From Magnolia sinica (lineage: Eukaryota; Streptophyta; Magnoliopsida; Magnoliales; Magnoliaceae), in the NCBI RefSeq assembly GCF_029962835.1, contig NC_080589.1, positions 22,217,586 to 22,281,585 of the forward strand: DNA of 64,000 bases, read 5' to 3'. Of the stretch, positions 35,022-46,458 are shown in pieces; the stretch's first letter is position 1; each line of letters begins with the position of its first letter. The position numbers were made by a program, and so were the translations under genes. The notes beneath the pieces were generated by a model that saw only the letters and a program-made list of their open reading frames with translations, did not search any database and was not told where the DNA came from.

Positions 35022-35275
35022 CATGGTAGACTAGCCCATATTGGCTACAGTACCATAAAACTCATGGCTAAGAACGGCCTAATATCATACAATGATAGTG
35101 ACAAAGATAAATGTGAAGTATACATACGGTCTAAAATAATAAAGAAACCATTCCCTAGCGTTGAGAGATCCTCTCAAATATTAGACCTAGTGCATACTGA
35201 CATATGTGAACTAAACGGCGTTCTTACCCGTGGAGGTAAAAGGTACTTTATAACATTTATAGATGATTGTTCAAG

Positions 35276-35323
<48 letters not shown>

Positions 35324-35948
35324 GTTAAAATCGAAAGATGAAGCATTTAATGCATTCAAAATCTATAAAGTTGAAGTAGAAAATCAATTAGATAAAAATA
35401 TTAAAATCCTTCGTAGTGATCGAGGAGGAGAATATTTCTCTAATGAATTTTCTAACTATTGTGAAGAACACGGCATAATACATCAGTGCACAGCACCTTA
35501 TACACCACAACAAAATGGTGTAGCAGAGAGAAAAAATAGGACGTTAGTAGAAATGGTCAACTCAATGCTAATACAAGCACAGTTGCCATTAAACCTATGG
35601 GGAGAAGCGCTGTTAGCTGCATGTCATGTTTTAAACCGAATTCCTTCTAAGAAAATCAAGACCTCTCCATACGAAATATGGAAAGGAAGAAAACCAAACA
35701 TAGGGTATCTTAGAGTGTGGGGGTGTCTTGCATATTGCAAAACTCCAGAACCTAAAAGAACTAAATTAGGACCAAGAGCTATCAAGTGCATCCTTGTAGG
35801 ATATGCACAACATAGTAAGGCCTATAGACTTCTAGACTTAGACTCCAATGTAATCATAGAGTCTAGAGATGTAGAGTTCTTTGAGAATTCTGTATTCACG
35901 GAGAAAAAGAATGCTGAGATTCAATCTCCTAATGAAACTATAAAATAA
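35022..35948 (+). pseudogene. Copia integrase (fossil)
   Basis: GAG-pre-integrase remnant with 'RLAHIGYSTIKLM' and a downstream Cys residue (about 35027-35125). Integrase core with 'LDLVHTDICELNG' (first catalytic Asp), 'FITFIDDCSRY', 'LRSDRGGEYFSNEF' (second Asp), 'YTPQQNGVAERKN' (catalytic Glu) and the C-terminal 'WGCLAYCKTPEP'. A (TA)20 tract at 35281-35320 inserts a Tyr-Ile run right after 'DDCSRYV'. Confidence 0.9.
35281..35320. repeat. (TA)20 microsatellite inside integrase
   Basis: Forty bases of pure TA directly after 'agatatg'. In other copia elements this spot reads roughly Y-x-Y-V/I-Y-L-L-K-S-K, encoded by TAT/TAC/GTA codons, so the tract probably grew from that short alternating seed. 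Confidence 0.97.
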
Positions 35949-36080
35949 ACACAAATAGAAGAGAATACTTCTAGTGAACCTCGTAGGAGTCAAAGAGAAA
36001 GAGTAGAAAAGAGTCTTGATCCTGATCAAATAAACTCTCAACGACTCTCTTTTCATCTAGTTGAGGGTGATAGAGAGAAG

Positions 36081-37000
36081 GTGATTAGGAAAATACCTAT
36101 GGTTTTGACTATAGAAGATGAACCTAAAACCTTTAGTGAAGCTATGTCTTCAAGAGACTCCGCTTTTTGGAAAGAAGCCATTAATGATGAAATGGATTCT
36201 ATAATATCTAACCAAACATGGGAATTGGTAGATCTACCTCCAGGTTCTAAACCAATAGGTTGTAAGTGGGTATTTAAGAAAAAATATCACACAAATGGTA
36301 CAATTCAAACTTTTAAAGCAAGATTAGTTGCTAAAGGTTTTCGACAGAAGGATGGAATTGATTATTTTGACACTTATTCACCAGTAGCTCGAATAACATC
36401 GATTAGGATCTTATTCGCTCTTGCTTCCATACATCATCTTCATATCCATCAAATGGACGTGAAGACAGCATTCCTAAATGGTGATCTCGATGAGGAGGTT
36501 TACATGGAGCAACCAGAAGGGTTTGTTCTACCAGGAAATGAAAGAAAAGTATGTAGACTTGTTAAGTCTTTGTATGGATTAAAACAAGCACCAAAACAGT
36601 GGCATGATAAATTTGATTCTAAAGTTCTGTCTTATGGTTTTGAACACAATATTGCTGATAAATGCATATATTCAAAAGTATGTAATGATTATGTTATAAT
36701 CATATGCTTGTATGTAGATGATATGTTAATAATCAGTAATAAAATGGAAGGGGTAACTGAAACCAAAAAGTTTCTCTCTTCAGTTTTCAAAATGAAAGAT
36801 CTTGGACAAGTGGATACCATATTAGGTATCAAAGTTAAAAAACATAGTGGGGGTTTTGCATTATGCCAGTCTCATTATATTGAGAAAATAATAAACAAGT
36901 TTAATCACTTGAAAATTAAAGAGGCAAAGACCCCGTTTGATCCAAGTATCAAGTTAAAAGAAAACAGTGGAAGAGCAGTTGCACAACTAGAGTATGCTAG
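36081..37000 (+). pseudogene. Copia reverse transcriptase (fossil)
   Basis: RT of Ty1/copia type: '[20 protein letters not shown]' (about 36207), '[20 protein letters not shown]', '[20 protein letters not shown]' (catalytic Asp), '[16 protein letters not shown]' and the Y-V-D-D-M active site (about 36712-36726). The region is open throughout. Confidence 0.93.
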
Positions 37001-37661
37001 TGCTATAGGTAGTCTTATGTATGCGATGCAATGCACAAGACCGGATATAGCATACGCTGTGAGTAAACTAAGTAGGTTTACAAGTAATCCAAGTGTTGAA
37101 CACTGGAAAGCAATTAGTAGAGTTCTAGGTTATCTTAAAGAAACCAAAGAACTAGGGCTATTTTACTCAGAATTTTCAGCAGTATTGGAAGGATATACCG
37201 ATGCAAGTTGGATATCGAGTGCAGGGGACAACAAGTCCACTACAGGGTGGATATTCACCCTAGGAGGTGCAGCTGTATCTTGGGGATCCAAGAAATAAAC
37301 TTGCATAACGCACTCAACTATGGAATCTGAGTTCATAGCTTTAGCTGCTACAGGCAAAGAGGCTGAGTGGTTAAGGGATCTTCTTTTAGAAATCCCATTT
37401 TATGCGAAGCCTATACCGGCTGTTTCACTTCATTGTGATAGTGAAGCTACTCTAGCAAGAGCCTATAGTGGTACCTATAATGGGAAGTCCAGGCACATAA
37501 GTTTGCGACATGACTATGTAAGACAATTGATTCAAGATGGAATCATTGCGATCTCATATGTAAAATCAAGTAATAACTTGGCTGATCCTTTTACTAAACC
37601 TCTAACGAGAGAGGTAGTAAGGACAACATCTAGAGGGATGAGGTTGAAACTCTTTACTTAA
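37001..37661 (+). pseudogene. Copia RNase H (fossil)
   Basis: Connection and RNase H domain: '[20 protein letters not shown]' (about 37008), '[20 protein letters not shown]' (catalytic Asp, about 37191), 'ESEFIALAATGKEAEWLRDL' (catalytic Glu) and 'SLHCDSEATLARA' (catalytic Asp), ending with 'RHISLRHDYVR' and 'NLADPFTKPL'. All family landmarks are visible. Confidence 0.9.
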
Positions 37662-38203
37662 AGTTTCACCAGTGAAAGAAACCCAACCCTAAATTAGAAA
37701 ATCTCTAAATATTGGGTTTAATGGGTAACAACAATTCACTGATAAGTGAAAAGTTTCAGCACTAAATAAATAAAAAACCTCATCCAAGATGATAGTGCTG
37801 GCCGTTATAAAGAGGGATGAGTATTGAACTCTTAATGAAATCCAGTCAAACAAGACAAGTGTTTTAAACGGAAACACTGGAAGGATTTCACCTATGTGAA
37901 CGTAGAAGTGGTGCCGCTTCTCATGAGACTTAGAGTTATCTCGGGATCGTTCATGAAACAGGATAAGCACATGGCCATTAAAAGTGCTAAGCGAGATTAT
38001 AAAGGAACACCTAACGCATAAGCTATTATGTGTGTAGTATTTTCGGTTATATCATAAAGGAATAACTGGTTCAATGCTGCGGCAACCAGAAATTTCGAAA
38101 TAACTTTAAAATGCTTACACTAAGGAAAGATTCAAATCGCAAGATATCTTTCTTTATGCATAATAACTATTATTATTCTGGCAGAGTTTTCATTATTTTA
38201 AAA
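37662..38203. other. Copia 3' untranslated region
   Basis: Non-coding stretch between RNase H and the polypurine tract; no gene or further domain seen. Confidence 0.6.
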
Positions 38204-38216
38204 ACCAGTGGGGGAT
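38204..38216 (+). other. Polypurine tract of the copia element
   Basis: 'ccagtgggggat' directly before the 3' LTR, the usual form in plant Ty1/copia elements. Confidence 0.8.
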
Positions 38217-39064
38217 TGTTGAAAATCAGTGGTTTAAAAAATAATTTTAAAAAAATAAAAATTCAAAATTTTCAAAATTTCAGGATTTTCCCGCCATAAT
38301 ACTTTTTTGAATTTTTAAATTAAAAAGTGCGGTGTGTGTGCTTTGGCCCACATCGAAAATGCAAAGAAAAGTTGTGGTTTATATGAGATGTTGAGAAGGG
38401 TGTTCTTACTTGGAACTTTTTGAAAGAGATGAAACACGGGTTGCGGAACACACGCAGGCACGCACGGGCGTGGGTGTGGATGAGGGCGAGGGCGTGGGTA
38501 GTGTGGCAGTGTGGTTGTAGTGGCGCTAGATGGCACACTTTGCACTTCGCACGTGTCGCAGAGTGGTCGCTCCCTTGCGAACTGGTGCGACCTCGGTGCG
38601 ATGGGTCTGGTCAAAGCCTTAGGGCGATATGGATCTGAAATGTTGGAAATGAGCCTGAGTTTTATAAGTGACTGAGACAGTCGGATCTTAAATCCGAAAC
38701 GTCCAGCCGTTCCTTAAACAGATGGCTACCTTAAAAGTCACAACGGTCCAAAAACGGATAGCCACTTTTAAAAGCCATAACGGTCCGATAAAAGAAACGC
38801 CTGAGATTAATGGACAACGGCCGAAACATTTTTCAAACGTTCGGACCATTGAATTCCACACAAAGAACGGGTCTAAACTCGAGGCCTATATAAACCGCAC
38901 CATTCCATCCGATTTCATCATCTCCACACACCATCTCCCCATCAAATCGATACGGTCCATAGCTTCATATTAGAATACTTTGTCATCTCCATAGTCTAAG
39001 TCTGCCAGAATAAATCGACTGCGTTAAAATTGTTCCATAGTGGACCTATCGTGATTGCTGCACG
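38217..39064 (+). repeat. 3' LTR of the copia element, end missing
   Basis: Aligns with the 5' LTR from its A/T-rich start through the TATA box 'ctatataaacc' (about 38885) to 'gattgctgcacg', then stops. About 170 bp present at the end of the 5' LTR are absent. Four filler bases (39065-39068) join it to the 148-bp duplicate. A short direct repeat around 'aacggtcc' (about 38740-38787) is private to this copy. Confidence 0.88.
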
Positions 39065-39068
39065 ATGG

Positions 39069-39216
39069 TGAATGGTTAAGATTACCACAGGTGTGCACAT
39101 GAACCATGAATCACCTGTTGAATCTGCCTTTTCAGGCACTCTAACAAAACAGGAAAACAAGTAGGACTGTTCTCGAGGTGACCCAGACCATTCATCTGAT
39201 GGGCCTCGCATGTTAT
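39069..39216 (+). repeat. 148-bp perfect direct repeat, right copy
   Basis: Identical to 32587-32734. After its last bases 'catgttat' the sequence continues into flank 'gaaccgtgcgg' that is not seen at the left copy, so this copy represents an unoccupied site. Confidence 0.95.
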
Positions 39217-40379
39217 GAACCGTGCGGTGCATCTCTTCACTCGAAGATAGGAACCATTTTGTTGGGGGATTTTTTGGACAGCTTGTGCACAGCCTGCCTT
39301 AGCACAAATGGTTCATGTTAAAGTCCCTTGGTATACATTGATACGCCATTCTCTATCCACTTGAACTTTTAGAGAAAGTGGTGATTTAACGTAATATCAT
39401 ATCAGAATGTCTTATATTTGAATCCCATAAACAACAAATGTCTCGATGATATATTCTCTAATCCTACTTTTTCTCCTTTAAATATAGTCTCATTAATGAC
39501 GCAGGGATGGACGTGATGAGCTCAATTACCGTCTTCCTCAGGGATAACTACTCCGAATCCAAGAAGTTTCTCTAAACTCCTCTTAGAGATTTCTTGAATC
39601 CATGAGGTAAAATAGGAGAATAGAAATAATTCTAACAAATTCAAAATTAAATTGATTGATAATAAAAATAAATTTATAATTCTATTTACATAGGAAGAAG
39701 TTTCATAATCAAACTCCAACTCAAACTCCCTTAAAACGTGACTTACTATAAATAGTAAACTTACTATTTATAGACAGTCATGAATTCCACTAACTTCATG
39801 GTTTTCAGCCAAAAATAGTAACTGTCTAATTTGACCTAATCACGCTATTCTTCTAATTTTTCTAAGCCCTTTTCATGTTTGGCACAACTCCTAAAGCTCA
39901 AAGGATCAAGAGTTATGTTAAAAACGAAATTAAAATGGACTTTCAACCACCAATCTAATGAATTCTTGCAAATTCGGTTGGGTGGCTGAAGTAGCTTCTC
40001 CTACTCCAAAATCATATATTATACGTCAAATAACTCATTCCAGTTTGTGAGATATATCTGCTTTAGGGTTCCACCGGTCTTGATCACTTCCGCCTTTGAT
40101 CGGGCCTTCTTTGGTTTATTTTGGTCATGAAAGTGTCCGTGACCCCTCTACATCAATTAAGCATTGAATAATAAAAGTTTATAACCAAATGGTATCATTG
40201 TATTTTGGGAAACATCTTACGACCAAATTTGTTTTTATAAATGTAGGATGAATGAGTTTTTAACCCATCAAAACTGCTCTAAAACTTCACATACAATCAA
40301 ATTATCTATATTATATGTAGATCCAAACCACTGAACAAGCAGGCCTATCTTACAAAAGTCTTACATCATCGTATTTAGA
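39217..40379. other. Possible minus-strand LTR remnant; no gene
   Basis: Reading the minus strand, 39.47-39.85 kb has the look of a copia LTR tail: a TATA word near 39770, then 'gagaaacttcttggattcgg' and 'ttatccctgaggaagac'. The TATA word sits in a perfect dyad CTATAAATAGT/ACTATTTATAG (39746-39773). No second LTR or domain supports it. The rest (39.85-40.38 kb) shows nothing recognisable. Confidence 0.3.
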
Positions 40380-40881
40380 TGAGACCCGGGATCCACCAAG
40401 GTGGGTGGAACCCCTGACTTTGGGGCTCACAATGATGTATGTGCCTTAAATCCACACCATCCAACTGTTTTGAAAGCTCATTTTAGGGCATGATCCCAAA
40501 AATGAAGCAGATCCAAATCTTATGTGGACCATACCACGTGAAACAATAGTGATTGAATCCCCACCATTAAGAGCTTCATGGGGCCACTAGAATGTTTATT
40601 TTCCATCCAACCAGTTGATAAGGTCACAAAGATCTTGATAAAGAGACCACACAAATATCAGCTTGATCCAAAACTTTTATGGCCCACAAGAAGTTTTTAA
40701 CGGACAATTATCACTGTTTCCTATATTATGGTCCACCTGAGATTTGGATCTGCTTCATATTTTGGATCATGCCCTAAAATGATCTTTCAATACGGATGGA
40801 CAACATGGATGCAGTCACACACATCACAGTAAGCCCAACAGTACGTGGTCCCACCCACCTCAGCAGATCCAGAGTCTCACC
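40380..40881. repeat. MULE-like MITE, about 500 bp
   Basis: Imperfect terminal inverted repeats of about 35 bp: 'tgagacccgggatcc' with 'aaggtgggtggaacc' on the left, matched by the reverse complement of 'cccacccacctcagcag' with 'atccagagtctcac' on the right. The inside carries two diverged inverted copies of a block with 'agatccaaatc' and 'ttagggcatgatcc'. No coding capacity. No target duplication found. Confidence 0.6.
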
Positions 40882-41423
40882 TAATACACTCCCTACATCA
40901 TTTTGATAGCTGTTTCTGACAGACCTCTTCTAAAGAATTGCTTCTTTAAAATAACATAGACAACAAACCCCCAACCAAAAGAATCTATTTCATTGCCAGT
41001 TTTGTTCCCACTAGTGGATGGAACCATGCTAACATCTGAGAGGTCAATCATGGTTTTTAATTCGACTCTTCGAGTCGAGTGGAAACTCACCCAGTCAAGG
41101 CCCAAGGGCTTATTGGCTCGACTCTCCAGAGGATGGCCCATGGTTCCTAGCCATAGCTCGGACTAGTAACATGCTGTATTGGAAATTCTGGTGTTTTGTG
41201 TTAGCTGGTTGTCCGATGAGTTTGCTATCCACCGTCCATATATCTCCATTGTATGGATGTAGAGATGCACAGACCTGTATTTGGCATTTGAAGATGGGCA
41301 GTCTGTAACTAACATTCTTCTTATCATTCATCCACACCGTTTATAGCTCTATCATATCCATGCAAAAAGCCTGCAGTCCTTTCTAATGGCATGGCCTCTG
41401 CGAGTTTCAACCCAGCCCCAAGG
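40882..41423. other. No recognisable feature
   Basis: No gene, domain or repeat ends recognised. A CTCGACTCTTCGAGTCGAG-like short dyad occurs near 41068-41082. Confidence 0.4.
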
Positions 41424-41904
41424 GGTTGTTTGGATCGTAAGTTACTTATGACTTAAGTAGCTTACCTTAATTTCTACTTATCAAATTGAAGTGATTAACT
41501 TTAAATAAGAAAAGCTACTTATAATTGATCATAAACCAACTTACTTATCTAATGCTGCAAGTAGAAAAAGCAACTTATTTGGTGGTATCCAAACGGGCCC
41601 TAGTAAGTTGCTTAAGATAAGTTATTTATGCTAGAAGTAACTTATCTTAGTTTTGACATATTAAGAAAATATGTTTAGTAAACAACCTACTTATCAGCTT
41701 CTCCTCTCTTTCTTCTCTCCTATGCCTCTTCAGTAACTCATGAAAAGTATAAAAGCTAAAAAAATTAACTGAAGTGATTTAAGTACTTTTAGGTAAAAAA
41801 GTTACTTATAACTAATCATAAACCAAACTTATCTGAAATAAGTTACTTATCTATTGCTGCAAGTACAAAAAGTAACTTATTTGGTGGTATCCAAATGGGC
41901 CCTA
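41424..41904. repeat. Two adjoining MITEs with GGGCCC-type ends
   Basis: Left unit (about 41424-41600) starts 'ggggttgtttggatcg' and ends 'ggtatccaaacgggccc'. Right unit (about 41600-41904) ends 'ggtatccaaatgggccc'. Both are filled with AAGTTACTTAT words on either strand and can fold back on themselves. They resemble the remnant at 30.04-30.48 kb. Non-autonomous hAT- or Harbinger-like; class not proven. Confidence 0.55.
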
Positions 41905-43656
41905 AATGACAGGGTAAGATTAAGATGATATAAGCCCATCTAAGCTGCTAATCAGCTTTCTTTATGGTGAAATCCTAGCCTTAGAGCAATACATCCGACT
42001 CTTCTATCAAAAAAAAAAATAGCAATTAGATACTCTAATGCATCTGCATCATATGAAAAGAGGAATGTTAATTGCAAGTGACATGCAGTAGGGATGTAAT
42101 CAATCTGGACCACTCATCAGGAGAGCTTCACCATATATGAGTCAAGGTATAACAATCAGTATGGTCAGTCAATCCTTACTACATTGTTATAGCAGATCCA
42201 AGAAAGAGTGGGTGGACTTTTTTTTTTCTTTCTCAAATCAAGTGCTTGGACCATTTAAACTGCCAGGTTCTATTCCATAAGCCAACTATGAAGAGGCCTA
42301 CTCGATGAGCGGTTTGAATCTCTTACACATCTTCCACGTGCATCAATGGTACTCCCATCCAATTAGCATTCCTCATCTGAAAATCCAAACCAACCAAGTC
42401 AATATCCGTGAGGCACTCCATCAGAATATCCAAATTGATGGTTCTCTGTCACAAACCATCACCAGTGATATGCATTATGAATTAGTTTACCAACAACCTA
42501 TCTTATTTCAAGAGCATTGCTTCCAAAACATGATAGACTGGAATCCACACATCAACAGAGATGCATTATGTTGGTAATTGGGGGTAGAGGGGAGAGTGGG
42601 TCATATACCAATACATATGAAACAACATTTGGGCAGTTGCATATGGTCCATGTGATACATGTGGGTGCCTGTACTTGGGCATTTGAGCTTACGGACGTTT
42701 GGATGGAAGTAAATGAGGGGAATTGACAGTAAATGAAGGTAAATGACATTTGAAGTGTGTTTGCATGCAAGTAAATGCACGGAAATGAAATGGGAGTACA
42801 TGGGCTTGCGAATGAAATCCTCTCTGCGGGAGGCAGACTGTGGACAGATCTTGGGTGGGGGCAAATCCACAGAGTCCATCCCTTTTCTCAGATCATTTTA
42901 AGTTACGAGCCCAAAAATGAGGTAGATCCATTGCTTAAGTGGTTCTCTCTCACACACACACACAGTAAAAATTAATCAAATCAGATGGGCTTATAATTGC
43001 AATAAGCATGAAACAAATTGCCAATAGATTCAGGTTAGGGTATGGGAAAGCAACTGTTTCAACATGTTATCAGGTGTGACCAGCTAGGAAGTGGGGGCAG
43101 GGGTGCAATTCAAAGCAGGAACAGCACTTGGGGCCATGTGTTAACCATTGGCAAGTTTTTTAAGGCCGTCTGTCATCTTCACGCATTTTAAGCCAGCCTG
43201 ATGACTTGGAACTGCCTGACATTTACAAAGGTCATCAAATCAATGGTACCCACCCATGCTCATGTTGAGAGGTGGCTGTTTTCTTAGCAAAGGTCTTCTG
43301 AAAGATGAAATGTAAGCACACAAGGAGCAAGTATAACCCATGAAAGGAAGCACCAAACCTTCTCATGAGCCAACAGTCACAGACATGCATACACACTGTA
43401 ATTTCTCCAGCAGCTGAAACTTGTAATACTCACAAGAAGGAACAAAAGTAACAACTAATAATCTATGGATGTTTCAATACCATGCAAGTCAATACTGGGA
43501 ATGCAGTCTAGTACATAATATCCATTAACTAAGATGAGATGAACTCATTTTTAAGTGGCAAAGCATGAAAAGGGCATAGCAATATAGATTCCTTCCCATC
43601 CTATGATGGTTGCAACTTCAATGGCATAACTAAATATGATTTATTTGCATGCATAA
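41905..43656. other. No recognisable gene
   Basis: Open stretches up to 92 codons without family resemblance. A run of GTAAATG-type words (about 42710-42800) looks like another decayed MITE. A short (CA)n lies at 42951-42964. Confidence 0.4.
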
Positions 43657-43890
43657 GGGCCTGTTTGCATGAAAGCAGCTTTGGTTGAATCAGATGGGAT
43701 ATCCCCACCACCCATCCATTTCATTTCACACAACGAAAGACCTCAAAGAATGGCACCTTTCAAGAACCTCCTCAGGCCTAGAGCATTTGGGAGAATCCAA
43801 GCACACCCTACTTTTTCAGAATTAAATCCTTTCGGATAACAAAATCAAAATTAAATAAAGTTGGGATTCATTCCCATACAAACGAGCCCA
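43657..43890. repeat. Small MITE with GGGCCTGTTTGCATG ends
   Basis: Left end 'gggcctgtttgcatg' (43657) is matched by the reverse complement of the right end 'catacaaacgagccc'. About 230 bp, non-coding. Ends resemble the Tourist-like element at 58769-59330, but I could not find a clean 3-bp target duplication. Confidence 0.5.
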
Positions 43891-45911
43891 AGTATCCATT
43901 TTGAACCTTGGTAGGTTTAGTCAATGCACATCACAAGCCCAGCAGAAGGCATATTCACATGGTCAAACAATGAGAAAAGAATGGTTAAATGGTTCTTAGC
44001 ATCCAAGGATCTGGAGTGATCCCTGAGGCTTCTTATCTCATTCTTCCTAAGCTATATAATTTTATATCACAACCCTATCCTCCTACAAACTTCAGAGTTA
44101 GATTTCAAAAGATGACAAAAAAAAAAAAAACTAGTACACATGATAAGTTTCCTACTTTGTATGGGGCCATAAACTATGCGCCTGACAAAAGTGATGCAAC
44201 TATATGAAAAATCAGTTCATATAATTTATAAATCATAGAAGACATGTATGAAACACAACCAATTAATTAAAATTACATTATCCAAATCGTCTCATAACCC
44301 AAAAATTAGGATTATTTCCTCATCTAACAATGAGATTGGTGGACATTTATTGGACAATTACGAATAAAAAATATCCAATGGTCTTGTTTCAACAAACAAG
44401 TGTCCACGAATCAAAAGCCAGGATCGTTCAAACAATATAATTTTGGGACAGTGACTTAGCAACAGTGGGTTCCACAATTTAATTGGTTTAATTTGAGTTT
44501 ATATATGACGTGTACAATTTATGAATGTTATAGTTACTAGAGTATCATACAACTCCCCTTTTTAAATAGAAAATACTTTGATACTCTGGTAGAGTGTAAT
44601 GTGTGATACACGGGCACAGAGAAATTACTAAGAAATAGCTTACATGGCATATAAATAATTCAAAACAAACCATCCAAATTATGGGCACCAGTTTAAATGT
44701 TTCATGGACCCAAAATAATTCTTGTTTGATTATCAAACTCGTACATCATTGGCACTAACTGGATGGACCAAAAATAACTCTTGTTTGATTATCAAACTAG
44801 TACATTGTTGGCACTAATGGGACAGCTAGAGATGAAAGAAATATCTAGTTGCCTTATTTTATTTTATTTAAAAAAAAAAAAACAAGTGTCCACGAATCAG
44901 TGATTATTATTGTTTAACCCACCTGACTTTTATACAATAACTTAACGTGGATGGGATCCACAATTTAATTGGTTTAATTTGAGTTAATATATGCCACCTA
45001 ATACCATTTCTAAGTACCTGCATGTCAAGCATAATACACAGCCGGCAGGAGAGCTCACAGGCATCATGCTTTTCATTCTCAATTTTTTTTTTCACCATTT
45101 GCAATTCCGGCCCACTTCTGCTTGAGCTTTAATCCAGTTCCCAATCTAAATGGTTTATTCAACTTTTTTTGGGCTCCAACTTGAAAGGAATCCCTGGATG
45201 GAATTGGAAACAAAGACCATCCACCAAGTGGTAAAGGTATACTAGCAAAATTAGTTTCAAAACATGCAAAAAATTAAAGATTTACCTTTCATTTCAAATT
45301 AATAGGTAGGTCACTACTGCTTTTCAGGCAATCTTGCATGTCCATTGTAAGACCCTAGACCTCACTTCCCCTTCTCCTCTTTCTTCTTAGTTTGTAAGCC
45401 TTCAGCATATGAGGATGCTTTATTTAGTCCCTATCCCTTTGCTTTACCATGTTTCTTGTTCTTCTTTTTGAATTCTCTGATCACTATGTGTATAGACAGC
45501 TTTCATTCCTATCTCAATCTCGCTTCCTCTTACGCATACATTAGTCAAGTCATTAATAATCGTTTTTTTCTCTTTGTGAGTTAATGAATCTTGAGCGGAC
45601 CAAACTACAGAGGCACAAGGGTTAGGACAGAGTAGACCATGAACTCGTTATCTTATTTTATGTTTGGTGCCCTTAATTTTACAACAAAGTCTGTCATTTT
45701 TAGGATATGATCATGAATACCACAGGTTTCATTATACTTTATGGTAGCAAGTCACCCCATTAAAGTACCCACTAATGAATTTACAACATAATGGAAACGG
45801 TTCCCTACCAGATTTTAATGTATGCTTTTACATTAGAGGATTCCTCCATTAATCCCTAATCTTCTTCACAATTTTCATCTTTAAAAACATAAAGCTCAAA
45901 TGATTTTATGC
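43891..45911. repeat. Non-coding stretch with local direct repeats
   Basis: No gene. A block 'caagtgtccacgaatca' through 'aatttaattggtttaattt' occurs at about 44395-44515 and again at about 44881-44995. Between them a 55-60 bp unit with 'cttgtttgattatcaaac' is duplicated in tandem (about 44706-44758 and 44764-44818). Direct repeats within repeats suggest local slippage duplications. Confidence 0.6.
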
Positions 45912-46191
45912 TCAATGTTTATACAATGCCTTATCTTCTGCAGATGTTGTATCAGACAACATAGTGCGCCAGTCAATTTGCAGAGCAAGATCTAAATCCA
46001 ACAGACTTAATTCACACAGGACCTGATGCCAATTAGGAAAGTTCGATCCATTTAGGACCAAAATATTTGAGGCATACTCATGTAATAAAAAAAGTACATG
46101 AACTAATTTAAGAAAACAAGCATCATTAAGTGGTTCAAGATTTCTAGCAATCACCTAGAGAACTTTCCTTAACGCCTCTAGTGAGTGACCT

Positions 46192-46458
46192 AGTATATAA
46201 TCATAATTACTTCTTTTGGAGCAAAATTGTGGTATACTAATTACCCACTCAATAATAAATTGTATCACCTCATAAGGTCGTCTTCATAGTAACTCCAAGT
46301 GTCAATAAAAAAAAAATGAGCCTTTGGACCAATATAATCACAATTACTTCCTTTGGACCAAAATTGTGGCATACTAATTGTCCACTTAATAATGAGTTGT
46401 ATCATCTCATAAGGTAGCATTCATAGTAACCCCAAGTGTCAGTAAAAAATGAGCCTTC
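46192..46458. repeat. Tandem duplication of about 130 bp
   Basis: Two diverged copies (about 46192-46325 and 46333-46458) of a unit with 'aattgtgg', 'atactaatt' and 'tcataaggt' words, ending in 'aaaaatgagcctt'. Located in the leader of the minus-strand copia relic. Confidence 0.75.

Larger units (their letters stand above)
32735..39064 (+). mobile_element. Ty1/copia retrotransposon, nearly complete
   Basis: A 6.3-kb copia element: 5' LTR (32735-33689), gag, protease, integrase, RT, RNase H, polypurine tract and a 3' LTR lacking its end. Domain order PR-IN-RT-RH is diagnostic of Ty1/copia. Long open stretches remain (360, 294, 405 and 113 codons) with only a handful of breaks, yet the LTRs differ by roughly a tenth by eye, so it is old for its state of preservation. 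The lineage is not settled; Ivana- or Tork-like by sequence style. Confidence 0.93.

Noticed and set aside
32587-39216. 148-bp repeat as an unusually long target-site duplication
   Set aside because: A duplication made at insertion would have diverged as the LTRs did; perfect identity and the cut 3' LTR argue for a later event or assembly join.
42305-42577. 90-codon ORF in an otherwise empty region
   Set aside because: No recognisable motif, random composition, surrounded by MITE-like text; expected by chance at this length.
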